64,000 nucleotides of DNA from an uncultured Eubacteriales bacterium (GCA_900319695.1 ONPN01000001.1:62001-126000); one strand, 5' to 3'; positions 1 to 8,610 are shown, numbered from the stretch's first letter. Notes: generated from the letters alone by a model not told the origin. Translations and numbers: made by a program.

Positions 1-294
1 CCGGAGAACAACGGCCGCTGGGTGGAGGTCTCCTGGGCGGGCAAGATCACCGAGAGCTACCTGACCACCATTATGATCTCCGCCAAGGACCGCAACGGCA
101 TGGTCATGGACGTGGCGACGGTCTTAAACTCCCTCAACGCCAAGGTCCACTCCCTCAGTGCCCGAACCACCGGCCTCAACTTCGGCGTGGTCTCGGTCAC
201 GCTCGAGGTCAAGGACGCCGCCGAGCTCAAGTATATCACCAACAAGCTCAGCTCCATCCCCGGCGTCAACAACGTCACAAGAAACGGCATGTGA
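1..294 (+). CDS. RelA/SpoT-like (p)ppGpp synthetase/hydrolase, C-terminal ACT domain (5' truncated by window)
   Basis: Only the last 97 codons are inside the window; the reading frame is open from base 1, so the gene starts upstream. The visible part is a complete ACT domain: beta strands around TTIMISAKDRNGMV, a helix DVATVLNSLNAKVHS, and a closing strand VSVTLEVKDAAELKYI. This arrangement ends stringent-response RelA/SpoT proteins, where ACT senses ligands and controls the synthetase and hydrolase domains. RelA followed directly by dtd and an MBL hydrolase is a common Firmicute gene order, which supports the call over a stand-alone ACT protein. The dtd start codon follows 18 bases after the stop. 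Confidence 0.85.
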   Translation, partial: PENNGRWVEVSWAGKITESYLTTIMISAKDRNGMVMDVATVLNSLNAKVHSLSARTTGLNFGVVSVTLEVKDAAELKYITNKLSSIPGVNNVTRNGM

Positions 295-312
295 CAGGAA
301 AGGATTCGTACT

Positions 313-756
313 ATGAGAGCTGTTGTCGCGCGCGTGCGCTCCGCCTCCGTGACCGTGGAGGACAAAATCGTCGGTCAGATCGGCGCCGGTCTGCTGGTGC
401 TGCTGGGCGTCCACCAGGACGACACCGAGAAGGAGGCCGTCAGGATCGCTGATAAAATCTGCGGCCTGCGCATCTTTGAGGACGAAAACGATAAAATGAA
501 CGTAAACCCGGCAGACGCCGGGGCCGAGATTTTGATCATCAGCCAGTTTACCCTGTTTGCCGACTGCAAGTCCCGCCGCCCCAGCTTCGCCCTGGCGGCG
601 AGGCCTGAGAAAGCCATCCCGCTTTATGAGCTGGTGATTGCCGAGTGCCGCAGGCGCGGGTTCAAGGTGGAGACCGGCGTCTTCGCCGCCTATATGCAGG
701 TGGAGTCCGTCAACGACGGGCCCGTGACCATTCTTCTGGATACAAAGGAGCTGTGA
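313..756 (+). CDS. dtd: D-aminoacyl-tRNA deacylase
   Basis: Cytoplasmic editing enzyme that releases D-amino acids (and glycine from tRNA-Ala) from mischarged tRNA. The 147 residues match the usual length of the family. The protein begins MRAVVARVRSASVTV and carries both hallmark motifs: SQFTL (about residue 78) and NDGPVT (about 137), which in the family form the cross-dimer active site with its Gly-cisPro element. An AAAGGA motif precedes the ATG. It sits in the rel operon, three bases before the next gene. Confidence 0.96.
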   Translation: MRAVVARVRSASVTVEDKIVGQIGAGLLVLLGVHQDDTEKEAVRIADKICGLRIFEDENDKMNVNPADAGAEILIISQFTLFADCKSRRPSFALAARPEKAIPLYELVIAECRRRGFKVETGVFAAYMQVESVNDGPVTILLDTKEL

Positions 757-759
757 GCC

Positions 760-1371
760 ATGCTGATCAAAACCATCCCCGTCGGCCAGCTTGAGACCAA
801 CTGCTACGTCGTCACAAACGAGGACACGCTTGAGTGCGTGGTCATCGACCCGGGCGACGAGTCCAACACCATCCTCGACTATATGGAGTCCAACCATCTG
901 AAATGCCGCGCGATCCTGCTGACCCACGGCCACTATGACCACGTCGGCGCGGTGGACGCGGTGGCGGAGGAGACCCGGGCCGTCGTGTACATGAACGAGC
1001 GGGACGACGCGCGCCGCAGCGCGGACAGCCACCTGCCCTATCTGCTCAAGGAAAACGGCAGAAGCTATGACGACGGCGACGTGATCGAGGCGGCGGGCCT
1101 GCGCTTTGAAGTGATTGCGACCCCCGGCCATACCCCCGGCGGCGTGACGCTCAAGTGCGGCGACGCGCTCTTCACAGGCGACACCCTTTTCAAAGGCAGC
1201 TGCGGCAGGACCGATCTGCCCGGCGGGAATATGCTTGAGGAGCTCGCCTCCCTGCGCCGCATCTGTGAGCTCGACGGGGATTATGAAGTCTACCCCGGGC
1301 ACATGGACCCCTCGACGCTCGAGCGGGAACGGGAATTTAACTACTACTGCCGCTCCGCCATGCACGCGTGA
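760..1371 (+). CDS. MBL-fold metallohydrolase (glyoxalase II-like)
   Basis: A 203-residue metallo-beta-lactamase-fold hydrolase. Metal ligands are visible as THGHYDHVGAV (HxHxDH, about residue 55), GHTPGG, the aspartate in FTGDTLF and the last histidine in YPGHMD. In the family these bind two metal ions that activate water for thioester or ester hydrolysis; small proteins of this type act as hydroxyacylglutathione-hydrolase-like enzymes, but the substrate cannot be read from sequence. It follows dtd by three bases and is probably the last gene of the rel-dtd operon. Confidence 0.9.
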   Translation: MLIKTIPVGQLETNCYVVTNEDTLECVVIDPGDESNTILDYMESNHLKCRAILLTHGHYDHVGAVDAVAEETRAVVYMNERDDARRSADSHLPYLLKENGRSYDDGDVIEAAGLRFEVIATPGHTPGGVTLKCGDALFTGDTLFKGSCGRTDLPGGNMLEELASLRRICELDGDYEVYPGHMDPSTLEREREFNYYCRSAMHA

Positions 1372-1407
1372 GCGGCCGTGCGGCGGATAGGAAATTTGCA
1401 AAAGCGA

Positions 1408-1437
1408 TTGCAGACGGCCTGTCCGCTGTGTTATAAT
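1408..1437 (+). promoter_or_regulatory. Probable sigma-A promoter for the DHH phosphoesterase gene
   Basis: TTGCAG at 1408-1413 and TATAAT at 1432-1437 with an 18-base spacer, in a short A/T-rich gap after the MBL hydrolase gene. The first start codon lies 47 bases after the -10 box, behind AGGAGG. Confidence 0.6.
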
Positions 1438-1483
1438 ACCTTAAAGATTCTTTTACCAATTCATATTCAGGAGGAATGGACAG

Positions 1484-2416
1484 ATGGACCATGAAGTGAG
1501 ACGCCTTGTCACCAGAAGCGACTTTGACGGCCTGGCCTGCGCCATGATGCTCAAGGAGCTCAAGCTCATCGATGAGATCAAATTCGTACACCCCAAGGAT
1601 GTGCAGGACGGCAAGATCGAGCTGTCCAAGAACGATATTACAACAAACCTGCCCTATGACCCGCGGGTCTCCATCGCCTTTGACCACCATGAGTCCGAGG
1701 TCGACCGCCTCAAGGCCGTTGAGACCGGCGGCAAGCTCATCATCGACCCCAAGGCCCGCAGCGCGGCGCGCGTGGTGTACGACTACTACGGCGGCAAGGA
1801 CGCCTTCCCCCGCATCTCCGACGATCTGATGGAGGCGGTGGACAAGGGCGACAGCGCCGACTTCACCATGGACGAGATTTTGAATCCCACCGGCTGGGTG
1901 CTGCTGCACTATCTGATGGACGCGCGCACCGGTCTCGGCCGCTTCCACAATTTCCGCATCTCCAACTACGATCTGATGATGGAGCTCATCGACTACTGCC
2001 TCACCCATACCATAGACCAGATCCTGGAGCTGCCCGATGTCAAGGAGCGCGTCGACCTCTATTTTGAGCAGGCCGAGGAGTTCAAAACGCAGCTCAAGCG
2101 CATCGCGAAGGTCTATGGCAAGGTCGTCGTTCTCGACCTGAGAAACGAGGAGATCATCCACGCGGGCAACCGCTTTATGATCTACGCCCTCTATCCCGAG
2201 ACGCAGATTTCCGTCCACGTCGCCTGGGGCTTCCGCAAGCAGAACACCGCCGTGATGATCGGCAAGTCCATCGTCAACCGCGGCTCCGAGGTCGACATCG
2301 GCGAGCTCTGCCTCCAGTACGGCGGCGGCGGCCACCACAACGCCGGCACCTGCCAGCTCGACAACGACAAGGTCGACGCCCAGCTGCCCGACATCATCAA
2401 AGCCCTCAACGCCTGA
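1484..2416 (+). CDS. DHH/DHHA1 family phosphoesterase (exopolyphosphatase/NrnA-like)
   Basis: 310 residues with the two-domain DHH layout. The N-terminal half holds RSDFDGLACAMML (metal-binding DFDG) and AFDHHESEV (the DHH motif); the C-terminal DHHA1 half ends with YGGGGHHNAGTCQL, the substrate-binding GGGHxxA-type motif. Family members cleave phosphodiesters such as nanoRNA, pAp or c-di-AMP products, or hydrolyse polyphosphate. The DFDG form is often labelled exopolyphosphatase in Clostridia, but this sequence cannot tell the substrate. An AGGAGGAATGG ribosome site lies upstream. Confidence 0.85.
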   Translation: MDHEVRRLVTRSDFDGLACAMMLKELKLIDEIKFVHPKDVQDGKIELSKNDITTNLPYDPRVSIAFDHHESEVDRLKAVETGGKLIIDPKARSAARVVYDYYGGKDAFPRISDDLMEAVDKGDSADFTMDEILNPTGWVLLHYLMDARTGLGRFHNFRISNYDLMMELIDYCLTHTIDQILELPDVKERVDLYFEQAEEFKTQLKRIAKVYGKVVVLDLRNEEIIHAGNRFMIYALYPETQISVHVAWGFRKQNTAVMIGKSIVNRGSEVDIGELCLQYGGGGHHNAGTCQLDNDKVDAQLPDIIKALNA

Positions 2417-2470
2417 GTTTACCGTATATCCGTATCACCGACTATCAATCAAGAAAGGGAGCGTGTCACT

Positions 2471-3109
2471 ATGGTCATTCCGACAGTTCATTTCCACAGC
2501 GAGTACAGCCGCATCCCCCTTCGCATCGCGAAAGGGCACTTTGCCACGAACCACAGCCACATCAACTACTACATCGACATGACCTACACCAAGCACCGTC
2601 TCGCGGAGGCCCGTCAGGCCGCCGAGGAACTGGTCGTCCAGATGGATCACCGGGCCATTATCGACACGATCCTCTGTCTTGACGGAACCGAGGTCCTGGG
2701 CGCGTGCCTGGCCGACGAGATGGCCGCCGCGGGCATCCGCACCACCAACGAGCACAACACCATGTACGTCGTGACGCCGGAGTACACCTCCGCCGGGCAG
2801 ATGATCTTCCGCGAGAACATCGCCCACCTCATCCGCAACCGCCGCGTCGTCGTGCTGGCCGCCTCGGTCACCACCGGCGGCACGGTCGCCTCCGCGATCG
2901 AGACCGTCCACTACTACGGCGGCGCGATCATCGGCGCGTGCAGCATCTTCTCCTGCCTCGACAAGTGCGCGGGCTACCCCGTCACGTCGATCTTCCGTTC
3001 CAAGCAGCTGGAGGGCTATATGTGCCTGCCGTCCAACCAGTGCCCCCTGTGCAAGGACGGCGTGAAGCTCGACGCGCTGGTCAACAGCCACGGCATTTCG
3101 AGCTTTTAA
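2471..3109 (+). CDS. Type I phosphoribosyltransferase (orotate phosphoribosyltransferase-like)
   Basis: A 212-residue type I PRTase. The PRPP-binding loop is seen as VVVLAASVTTGGTVASA (about residues 124-140); the TTGGT core is intact, but the two acidic residues that usually precede it (as in VVDDVITTGG) are replaced by AA, so catalysis may be altered. The C-terminus has a cysteine-rich tail (CSIFSCLDKCAG, CLPSNQCPLCKDG) that could bind a metal. An AAGGGAGCG site precedes the ATG. It is not near pyrimidine genes, so a role in pyrE-type orotate use is not supported by context. Confidence 0.7.
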   Translation: MVIPTVHFHSEYSRIPLRIAKGHFATNHSHINYYIDMTYTKHRLAEARQAAEELVVQMDHRAIIDTILCLDGTEVLGACLADEMAAAGIRTTNEHNTMYVVTPEYTSAGQMIFRENIAHLIRNRRVVVLAASVTTGGTVASAIETVHYYGGAIIGACSIFSCLDKCAGYPVTSIFRSKQLEGYMCLPSNQCPLCKDGVKLDALVNSHGISSF

Positions 3110-3139
3110 TGAAGAATTCTTAATCCCGGGCCCGGCGTA

Positions 3140-3169
3140 TGGACAGGGTTAAGCCCCGCGTGTTATACT
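3140..3169 (+). promoter_or_regulatory. Probable promoter for the double-glycine CW_7 protein
   Basis: TGGACA at 3140-3145 and TATACT at 3164-3169, 18-base spacer. It lies between the phosphoribosyltransferase stop and the small gene at 3214, so the small gene is probably transcribed on its own. Confidence 0.5.
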
Positions 3170-3213
3170 ATGTCCAGCCTCGGACGAGGACAACAACAAG
3201 GAGGATTTTTCTC

Positions 3214-3453
3214 ATGAGTGATATTGAAAAGCTGATGGACGACGAGCTGCTGGGCGTGGCCGGCGGCGTGAAGAGCGACATTGAGGTCGCCTATGACGTG
3301 ATCGACGGCAGATGGGGCAACGGCCAGGACCGCATCAACCGCCTGCGCGCGGCGGGCTATGATCCCCAGGCCATCCAGTCGATCGTCAACTACCTGCTCA
3401 AGCAGCCCCAGCGCTACAACATCCCCAACTACCGTGACCCCTACCTCGGCTGA
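3214..3453 (+). CDS. Small double-glycine leader protein with a CW_7-like repeat
   Basis: 79 residues starting at ATG 3214, chosen because AAGGAGG lies 8-13 bases upstream. Residues 1-19 (MSDIEKLMDDELLGVAGGV) look like a bacteriocin-type leader ending in the double glycine GG recognised by peptidase-containing ABC exporters. Residues 24-61 (VAYDVIDGRWGNGQDRINR...AGYDP...VN) match the CW_7 (Cpl-7) repeat consensus that binds cell-wall muropeptide in phage lysins. The rest is a short tail. No exporter, modification enzyme or immunity gene is adjacent. It is followed at once by a strong terminator. A secreted wall-binding peptide is inference. Confidence 0.7.
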   Translation: MSDIEKLMDDELLGVAGGVKSDIEVAYDVIDGRWGNGQDRINRLRAAGYDPQAIQSIVNYLLKQPQRYNIPNYRDPYLG

Positions 3454-3467
3454 TTGACAGACGATAT

Positions 3468-3509
3468 GCAAACCCCCTCGGAAATGTTTAGTGTTCCGAG
3501 GGGGTTTGC
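3468..3509. terminator. Bidirectional terminator between the leader-peptide gene and sigF
   Basis: Perfect 16-base inverted repeat (GCAAACCCCCTCGGAA and its complement) around a 10-base loop. The outer A and T bases give a T-rich tail on both strands, so it can end the plus-strand small gene and the minus-strand sigF operon. Confidence 0.85.
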
Positions 3510-4219
3510 TATACCTCCAGCATGTCTCTTAGCTGCTCCACCGCGCGGCGCTCGAGGCGGGAGACCTGGACCTGCGAGACGTGCAGGACGCGGGCGCTGG
3601 CCTGCTGGGTCATGCCGTGGTAGTAGCGCAGGGCGATCACCTGTCTCTCCCGCTCGGGGAGCTTTTCGATCGCGGCGCGCAGGGCCACATGCTCCACCAG
3701 CCGCTCCTCCGCGCCGTAGTCGCCCAGCACCAGTTCGAGGGTGAAGCCGTCCTCCCCGCTCTCGCGCTGGATGCTGTCGGCGGGGCCGGTGGCGGTCTCG
3801 GCAAAGGCGATCTCCTCGGGGCTGATGCCGGTCTCGGCGGCGAGCTCCGACAGCTTCGGCTCTCTGCCGAGGCGCTGCTCCAGCAAGAGGCGGGCGGCGC
3901 GTATCTTCGCAGCCTGCTCCTTGACGCCGCGGCTGACCTTCACGGTTCCGTCGTCCCGCAGGAAGCGGCGTATTTCCCCGGAGATTTTCGGCACGGCGTA
4001 GGTCGAAAAGCGCGTGCCGTAGTCCGTGTCAAAGCCCTCGATGGCCTTGAGAAAGCCCACGCAGCCGAGCTGATAGAGGTCGTCCGGCTCCACGCCGCGG
4101 CCGAAATAGCGGCGGGCGATGCTCCAGATGAGGCCGGTGTTCTCCTCCACCAGGCGCGCTCTGGCCTCCGCGTCCCCGCTCTGGGCGCGGCGGATGAGCT
4201 CGATGCGCTCCTCGTTCAT
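3509..4219 (-). CDS. sigF: RNA polymerase sporulation sigma factor SigF
   Basis: Sigma-70 family factor of 236 residues that directs the forespore's first transcription programme. Region 2 is seen in DDLYQLGCVGFLKAIEGFD and the core-binding segment FSTYAVPKISGEIRRFLRDDG; region 4 closes the protein with LPERERQVIALRYYHGMTQ and the DNA-binding VSQVQVSRLERRAVEQL. It is the last gene of a three-gene unit with spoIIAB (4-base overlap ATGA) and spoIIAA. The order AA-AB-AC identifies SigF rather than SigB or SigG. Confidence 0.95.
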   Translation of the reverse strand: MNEERIELIRRAQSGDAEARARLVEENTGLIWSIARRYFGRGVEPDDLYQLGCVGFLKAIEGFDTDYGTRFSTYAVPKISGEIRRFLRDDGTVKVSRGVKEQAAKIRAARLLLEQRLGREPKLSELAAETGISPEEIAFAETATGPADSIQRESGEDGFTLELVLGDYGAEERLVEHVALRAAIEKLPERERQVIALRYYHGMTQQASARVLHVSQVQVSRLERRAVEQLRDMLEV

Positions 4220-4653
4220 CGGCGGATACGGGGGCTCAGACGCTTGCGCATGGTGACGGTGGTCCCCCGCCCCGGCGTGGAGCGCACGCGCAGGGCGTCC
4301 ATGAAGCTCCCCATGATGGTAAAGCCCATGCCGCTGCGCTCCTCCCCGCCGGTGGTGTAGAGGGGCGTCATGGCCCTTTCCACATCCTCGATGCCCCGGC
4401 CCCAGTCGCGCACCGTGATCTCCAGGGTGTCGTCGTCCAGGATGCGCAGGCGCATGGCGACACGGCCTATGCTGTCCGGGTAGGCGTGGACGATGGCGTT
4501 GGTGACCGCCTCCGACACCGCCGTGCGCAGGTCGCCCAGCTCCTCCATGGTGGGGTCAAGCTGGGCCGCGAAGGCCGCCGCCACCGAGCGGGCCAGGCCC
4601 TCGTTGCTGCTTCTGCTGGGAAAGTCCAGCTTTATGTAGTTGCGTTCCTTCAT
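4216..4653 (-). CDS. spoIIAB: Anti-sigma F factor / serine kinase SpoIIAB
   Basis: 145-residue GHKL-fold protein. The ATP-binding N box is seen in LRTAVSEAVTNAIVHAYPD (about 44-62) and the G boxes in VRDWGRGIEDVE and RSGMGFTIM. It binds and silences SigF, and phosphorylates SpoIIAA on serine; released when unphosphorylated SpoIIAA accumulates in the forespore. It sits between spoIIAA (10-base gap) and sigF (ATGA overlap), which implies coupled translation and balanced amounts. Confidence 0.95.
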   Translation of the reverse strand: MKERNYIKLDFPSRSSNEGLARSVAAAFAAQLDPTMEELGDLRTAVSEAVTNAIVHAYPDSIGRVAMRLRILDDDTLEITVRDWGRGIEDVERAMTPLYTTGGEERSGMGFTIMGSFMDALRVRSTPGRGTTVTMRKRLSPRIRR

Positions 4654-4663
4654 GTCGCTCTCC

Positions 4664-4978
4664 TTATCTGCTCATGGCGATCGGGACGAGCCGCTCGATC
4701 CCCGCCGCGTCGATCACCCGCTGCGGCTGCCGCGCCGGGTCCTCGATCCAGGCCCGCCCGCCCAGCACCTGCATACGGCGGCTGACCCGGACGATGAGGG
4801 CGATGCCGGAGGAGTCCATGAAGCGCAGATCCCGGAGATTCAGGGCGCAGTCGCGGGGCATGTACTCGTCCAGCAGCGCGTCAAGCTGCCGCATGAGGGA
4901 CCGCGCCTCGTGGTGGTCCAGCTCCCCGCCGAGATAGACGGTGAGCCGCCCGGCGTCAAAGCTCGTGCTGATTTCCAT
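4664..4978 (-). CDS. spoIIAA: Anti-anti-sigma factor SpoIIAA
   Basis: 104-residue STAS-domain protein. The phosphorylated serine is in the conserved block RDLRFMDSSGIALIV (about residues 51-65). The start at 4978 gives MEISTSFDAGRLTVYLGGELDHHEA, the standard N-terminus, and has AAGGAG ten bases upstream; the longer open frame upstream lies in a repeat region and is rejected. It is the first gene of the sigF operon. In the family it binds SpoIIAB and frees SigF when dephosphorylated by SpoIIE. Confidence 0.93.
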   Translation of the reverse strand: MEISTSFDAGRLTVYLGGELDHHEARSLMRQLDALLDEYMPRDCALNLRDLRFMDSSGIALIVRVSRRMQVLGGRAWIEDPARQPQRVIDAAGIERLVPIAMSR

Positions 4979-5004
4979 ATCGCCAGCTCCTTTGTCATAG
5001 GGTA

Positions 5005-5163
5005 AAAAAATAACACCGCACATGAAGCACGGTGTCTGAATTTCCGCAGGGGCCGATGCCCTCATCGGCCCGCTGTTCACTGAATGACGGCGGGTCGATC
5101 TGGGGATCGACCCCTACGGCATTTCCGAAAAAAATAACACCGCACGCTTTGTGCGGTGTTATT
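5005..5163 (-). terminator. Tandem hairpins downstream of valS enclosing two dispersed palindromes
   Basis: On the minus strand, 5163-5129 forms a 12-bp stem (ATAACACCGCAC with complement) followed by seven T residues: a strong terminator for valS. A weaker relative with the same ACACCG/CGGTGT core and a T-run lies at 5040-5005, just before spoIIAA. Between them are two copies of a short palindromic repeat family (GGGGCCGATG...CATCGGCCC and GGGTCGAT...ATCGACCC followed by CTACGG). Confidence 0.75.
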
Positions 5164-5195
5164 GTAGTCTATTCTGTCTGCAAATCCTGTCGGGT

Positions 5196-7817
5196 TCAGC
5201 CGAGGTTTTCGAGGCTGATTTTGAGATTTTCGATCAGGGCCTCGAGCTTGGCCTTCTTTTCGCGCTCGACGTTGACGACGGCCTCGGGGGCGCGGGTGAC
5301 AAAGTTTTCGTTTGCCAGCTTCGCGTTCTGACCCGCGAGCTGCTTTTCGGCGTTTTGAAGCTCCTTCTGAATGCGGGCGCGCTCCTTTTCAAGATCGACC
5401 AGCTCCGCCATGGGCATGAACATGCGGGCGTTGTCGGTGACGACGGAGACCATGCCCTCGGTATTCGCGGGGGCCTCGCCGGTCACGCTGACCGCGCTTG
5501 CATAGGCGAGCTTGCAGATATAGCTGACGCCGGCTTCAAAAGCGGCCTTCCGGTCGGTGACGATGATGAGGTGGGCCTTGCGGGAGGGCGGGACGTTCAT
5601 CTCGCTGCGGCGGGCGCGGACGGCCTTGATGGCGGTCATGACCATCTCAAAGTTCTGCTCGTCCTCGGGGAAGCTCAGGGCCGGGTCGAAGGCCGGGTAG
5701 CGCTCGAGCATCAGGGCCGTGCCCTCATGCGGCAGGGACTGCCAGATCTCCTCGGTGATGAAGGGGATGAAGGGGTGAATGAGCTTGAGGATCTCGGTCA
5801 GCACATAGAGGAGCACCTTCTGCGCGCCGAGCTTTGCCTCCTCGTCCTCGCCGTTAAGGCGGGGCTTGGTCAGCTCAATGTACCAGTCGCAGTAGCTGTC
5901 CCAGATGAAGTCGTAGATCTTGCCTGCGGCGACGCCGAGCTCGTAGCTGTCCATGTTCTCGCAGACCTCTTTCGTCAGGTCGTTGAGCTTGGAGAGTATC
6001 CATTTGTCCTCGATCTCAAGCTTTTCGGGCAGCTCGTTTTTGTCGATGGTGAGGTTCATCATCACAAAGCGGGAGGCGTTCCACAGCTTGTTGCAGAAGT
6101 TGCGCATGGCCTCGCACTTTTCGACGTAGAAGCGCATGTCGTTGCCGGGGGAGTTGCCGGTGATGAGGTTGAAGCGCAGGGCGTCCGCGCCGTACTGCTC
6201 CACCATCTCCAGCGGGTCGATGCCGTTTCCGAGGGACTTGGACATCTTGCGGCCCTGGCTGTCGCGCACGAGGCCGTGGATGAAGACGGTCTTGAAGGGC
6301 TCCTCCTTCATCTGCTCCATGCCGGAGAAGATCATGCGGGCGACCCAGAAGAAAATGATGTCATAGCCCGTGACCATGACGGAAGTGGGGTACCAGTAGC
6401 TGAGGTCGGCGGTCTTCTCGGGCCAGCCCATCGTGGAGAAGGGCCAGAGCGCGGAGGAAAACCAGGTGTCCAGCACGTCCTCTTCGCGGCGGATGTTTTT
6501 GCTGTGGCACTGCTCGCACTCGCAGGCGTCCTCGCGGGAGACGGTGATGTGGCCGCAGTCGTCGCAGTACCAGGCGGGGATCTGGTGGCCCCACCAGAGC
6601 TGGCGGGAGATGCACCAGTCGTGCACGTTCTCCATCCAGTTGAGGTAGATTTTTGTAAAGCGCTCGGGCACGAACCTGATGCGCCCGTCCTTCACGACGT
6701 CGATGGCGGCCTTGGCCAGGGGCTTCATTTTGACAAACCACTGGGGGCTGGTGAGGGGCTCGACCACGGTGCCGCAGCGGTAGCAGGTGCCGACGTTGTG
6801 GCTGTAGGGCTCGATCTTCACAAGATAGCCCTGCTCCTCCAGGTCGGCGACGATGGCCTTTCTCGCTTCGTAGCGGTCCATGCCGTCGTACTTGCCGCCG
6901 TTGATGATGCGCGCGTCCTCGTCGATGCACTGGATCTGCTCGAGATTGTGGCGCAGGCCGACCTCATAGTCGTTGGGGTCGTGGCAGGGCGTCATCTTCA
7001 CGGCGCCGGTGCCGAAGCCGAGCTCGACATAGTCGTCGGCGACGATGGGGAGCTTGCGGCCCACGAGGGGCAGGATCGCGTTCTTGCCCACGAGGTGCTT
7101 GTAGCGCTCATCCTCGGGGTTGACGGCCACGCCGGTGTCGCCCAGCATGGTCTCGGGCCGGGTGGTGGCGATGGTGAACTCCTCGTCCGAGTCCTCCACG
7201 GGATAGCGGATATACCAGAAGGAGCCGGGGATGTCCTTGTACTCGACCTCCGCGTCGCTCAGGGCGGTGCGGCAGTGGGGGCACCAGTTGATGATGCGGC
7301 TGCCCTTATAGATGAGGCCCTTTTCGTAGAGATCGCAGAAGTTCTCGCGCACGGACCGGGCGCAGACCTCGTCCATGGTGAAGCGGCTGCGGCTCCAGTC
7401 GCAGGAGACGCCCATGCTCTTCTGCTGCTCGACGATGCGGTTGCCGTACTGGTTCTTCCAGTCCCAGACGCGCTCGAGGAATTTCTCGCGGCCAAGGTCG
7501 TAGCGGGTCTTGCCCTCCTCCTTGCGCAGCACCTCCTCCACCTTGATCTGGGTGGCGATGCCAGCGTGGTCGACGCCGGGCAGCCAGAGCGCGGCATAGC
7601 CCTGCATGCGCTTGTAGCGGGTCAGGATGTCCTGGAGGGTGGCGTCCAGGGCGTGGCCCATGTGGAGCTGGCCCGTCACGTTGGGGGGCGGCATGACGAT
7701 GGAGAAGGGCTTCTTGTCCGGGTCGATCTCGCCCTTGAAGCAGCCGTTTTTCTCCCACATGTCGTAGATTTTTTTCTCGACCTGCTTGGGATCGTAGGTC
7801 TTCGGCAGTTGATTCAT
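5196..7817 (-). CDS. valS: Valyl-tRNA synthetase
   Basis: Class I aminoacyl-tRNA synthetase of 873 residues, normal for bacteria. The ATP-binding HIGH motif appears as [14 protein letters not shown] (about 49-62) and KMSKS as [14 protein letters not shown] (about 517). A zinc-type CxxC cluster ([15 protein letters not shown]) lies in the middle, and the C-terminal coiled coil typical of ValRS is seen from about residue 805 ([20 protein letters not shown]). It charges tRNA-Val and edits threonine. It follows the YcxB-like gene by 19 bases; a T-box upstream of that gene should regulate both. Confidence 0.98.
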   Translation of the reverse strand: MNQLPKTYDPKQVEKKIYDMWEKNGCFKGEIDPDKKPFSIVMPPPNVTGQLHMGHALDATLQDILTRYKRMQGYAALWLPGVDHAGIATQIKVEEVLRKEEGKTRYDLGREKFLERVWDWKNQYGNRIVEQQKSMGVSCDWSRSRFTMDEVCARSVRENFCDLYEKGLIYKGSRIINWCPHCRTALSDAEVEYKDIPGSFWYIRYPVEDSDEEFTIATTRPETMLGDTGVAVNPEDERYKHLVGKNAILPLVGRKLPIVADDYVELGFGTGAVKMTPCHDPNDYEVGLRHNLEQIQCIDEDARIINGGKYDGMDRYEARKAIVADLEEQGYLVKIEPYSHNVGTCYRCGTVVEPLTSPQWFVKMKPLAKAAIDVVKDGRIRFVPERFTKIYLNWMENVHDWCISRQLWWGHQIPAWYCDDCGHITVSREDACECEQCHSKNIRREEDVLDTWFSSALWPFSTMGWPEKTADLSYWYPTSVMVTGYDIIFFWVARMIFSGMEQMKEEPFKTVFIHGLVRDSQGRKMSKSLGNGIDPLEMVEQYGADALRFNLITGNSPGNDMRFYVEKCEAMRNFCNKLWNASRFVMMNLTIDKNELPEKLEIEDKWILSKLNDLTKEVCENMDSYELGVAAGKIYDFIWDSYCDWYIELTKPRLNGEDEEAKLGAQKVLLYVLTEILKLIHPFIPFITEEIWQSLPHEGTALMLERYPAFDPALSFPEDEQNFEMVMTAIKAVRARRSEMNVPPSRKAHLIIVTDRKAAFEAGVSYICKLAYASAVSVTGEAPANTEGMVSVVTDNARMFMPMAELVDLEKERARIQKELQNAEKQLAGQNAKLANENFVTRAPEAVVNVEREKKAKLEALIENLKISLENLG

Positions 7818-7836
7818 GTTCTGTCTCCTTCTATAC

Positions 7837-8358
7837 TCATTTGATTTCTTTCACTTCAAGCCCCGTTTTTTCGGCGATAAAGCGCCCGAAGGCGGCGGGG
7901 TCGCCCTGGGTAAAGCAGCGCTCCGGCAGGATGACGGCGTGTCCCTTGTCAATATAGAGGTAGTAGGCGTCCCGGCTGCGGTACAGCTCGCGGAAGGCGG
8001 AATAGGCATAGCGTCCGGACATGTGATCCGCGCCCGTCAGTACCTCATCGTCGTTAAATCGGTACTCCCCTTTCAGCATACTGCTGTTGGCCTTGTACAT
8101 CTGGGAGATCATAAAGCGGTCCACCAGCGGCCACGCGGCGAGCATCAGGATGAAGATGCAGTAGGCCCGCAGTACCTCCGCGCTCTCCCACAGCCGGAAG
8201 ATCACCATCAGCGCCGTCAGCACAAGACCCAGAACATAGGCCGCAATGCCGAGGATCCTGACGAGCAGGGTGACCGCGCGCGCGTGCGCCTTCTGATTGA
8301 GCCGATAAAAGGCGATGAAATCCTGCTTTGTCAGCTCTGTCTCGACTTCAAATCTCAT
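7837..8358 (-). CDS. YcxB-like membrane protein, first gene of the T-box/valS unit
   Basis: 173 residues from ATG 8358, chosen because GGAGAAG lies just upstream; a TTG five codons earlier is less likely. Two membrane helices (about 32-55 and 70-90) are followed by a soluble C-terminal domain with [20 protein letters not shown] and [17 protein letters not shown], the pattern of YcxB-like C-terminal domains. The function of this family is unknown. It lies between the T-box and valS on the same strand, so it is expected to respond to valine tRNA charging. A second protein of the same type and length is at 27543-28064. Confidence 0.7.
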   Translation of the reverse strand: MRFEVETELTKQDFIAFYRLNQKAHARAVTLLVRILGIAAYVLGLVLTALMVIFRLWESAEVLRAYCIFILMLAAWPLVDRFMISQMYKANSSMLKGEYRFNDDEVLTGADHMSGRYAYSAFRELYRSRDAYYLYIDKGHAVILPERCFTQGDPAAFGRFIAEKTGLEVKEIK

Positions 8359-8371
8359 GTTCTTCTCCAAC

Positions 8372-8610
8372 AAAAAACGCCCCGAGACTTTCGTCTCAGG
8401 GCGGAATGATCCGTGGTACCACCTGAATTCCGCATAACTGCGGCGCTCATGCGTCCTCTAACGGGGACGAGCCGCCCGGACTACGCAGGGTCTCCCCCTT
8501 CGCCCGGAACGCTCGGGGCCGACCTTCCGCGCCGCCTCACAGGGACTTTCACCCTCCGTCCCCTCTCTGCGATCAGCTCTGCGCGTACTCCTGCCCGTCA
8601 CAGCAATGTG
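8372..8610 (-). promoter_or_regulatory. T-box leader (candidate valine specifier)
   Basis: On the minus strand the leader shows the T-box signatures in order: AGTA, then AGAGAG, then the distal loop GGTGAAA in stem I; later AGGTGGTACCACGG, the conserved T-box bulge that pairs with an uncharged tRNA acceptor end; then a terminator hairpin at 8403-8378 followed by six T residues. A GTC at 8523-8521 lies where the specifier codon is expected, on the 3' side of stem I. GUC is a valine codon and agrees with valS downstream. Uncharged tRNA-Val would stabilise the antiterminator and allow readthrough into the YcxB-like gene and valS. Confidence 0.88.

Noticed and set aside
3139..3213. Longer N-terminus for the double-glycine CW_7 protein (start at 3139)
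   Set aside because: The upstream frame overlaps the promoter region and has no ribosome site; the ATG at 3214 has AAGGAGG and gives a leader of normal length.
4979..5080. Longer N-terminus for SpoIIAA
   Set aside because: The extra codons come from terminator and repeat sequence; the 4978 start has a ribosome site and matches the usual SpoIIAA N-terminus.
5151..7844. A very long open frame on the plus strand opposite valS
   Set aside because: It is the complement of a well-conserved synthetase. The high GC and codon-position bias of the real gene keep the opposite frame open, and the protein is His/Val/Ala/Gly-rich without domains.
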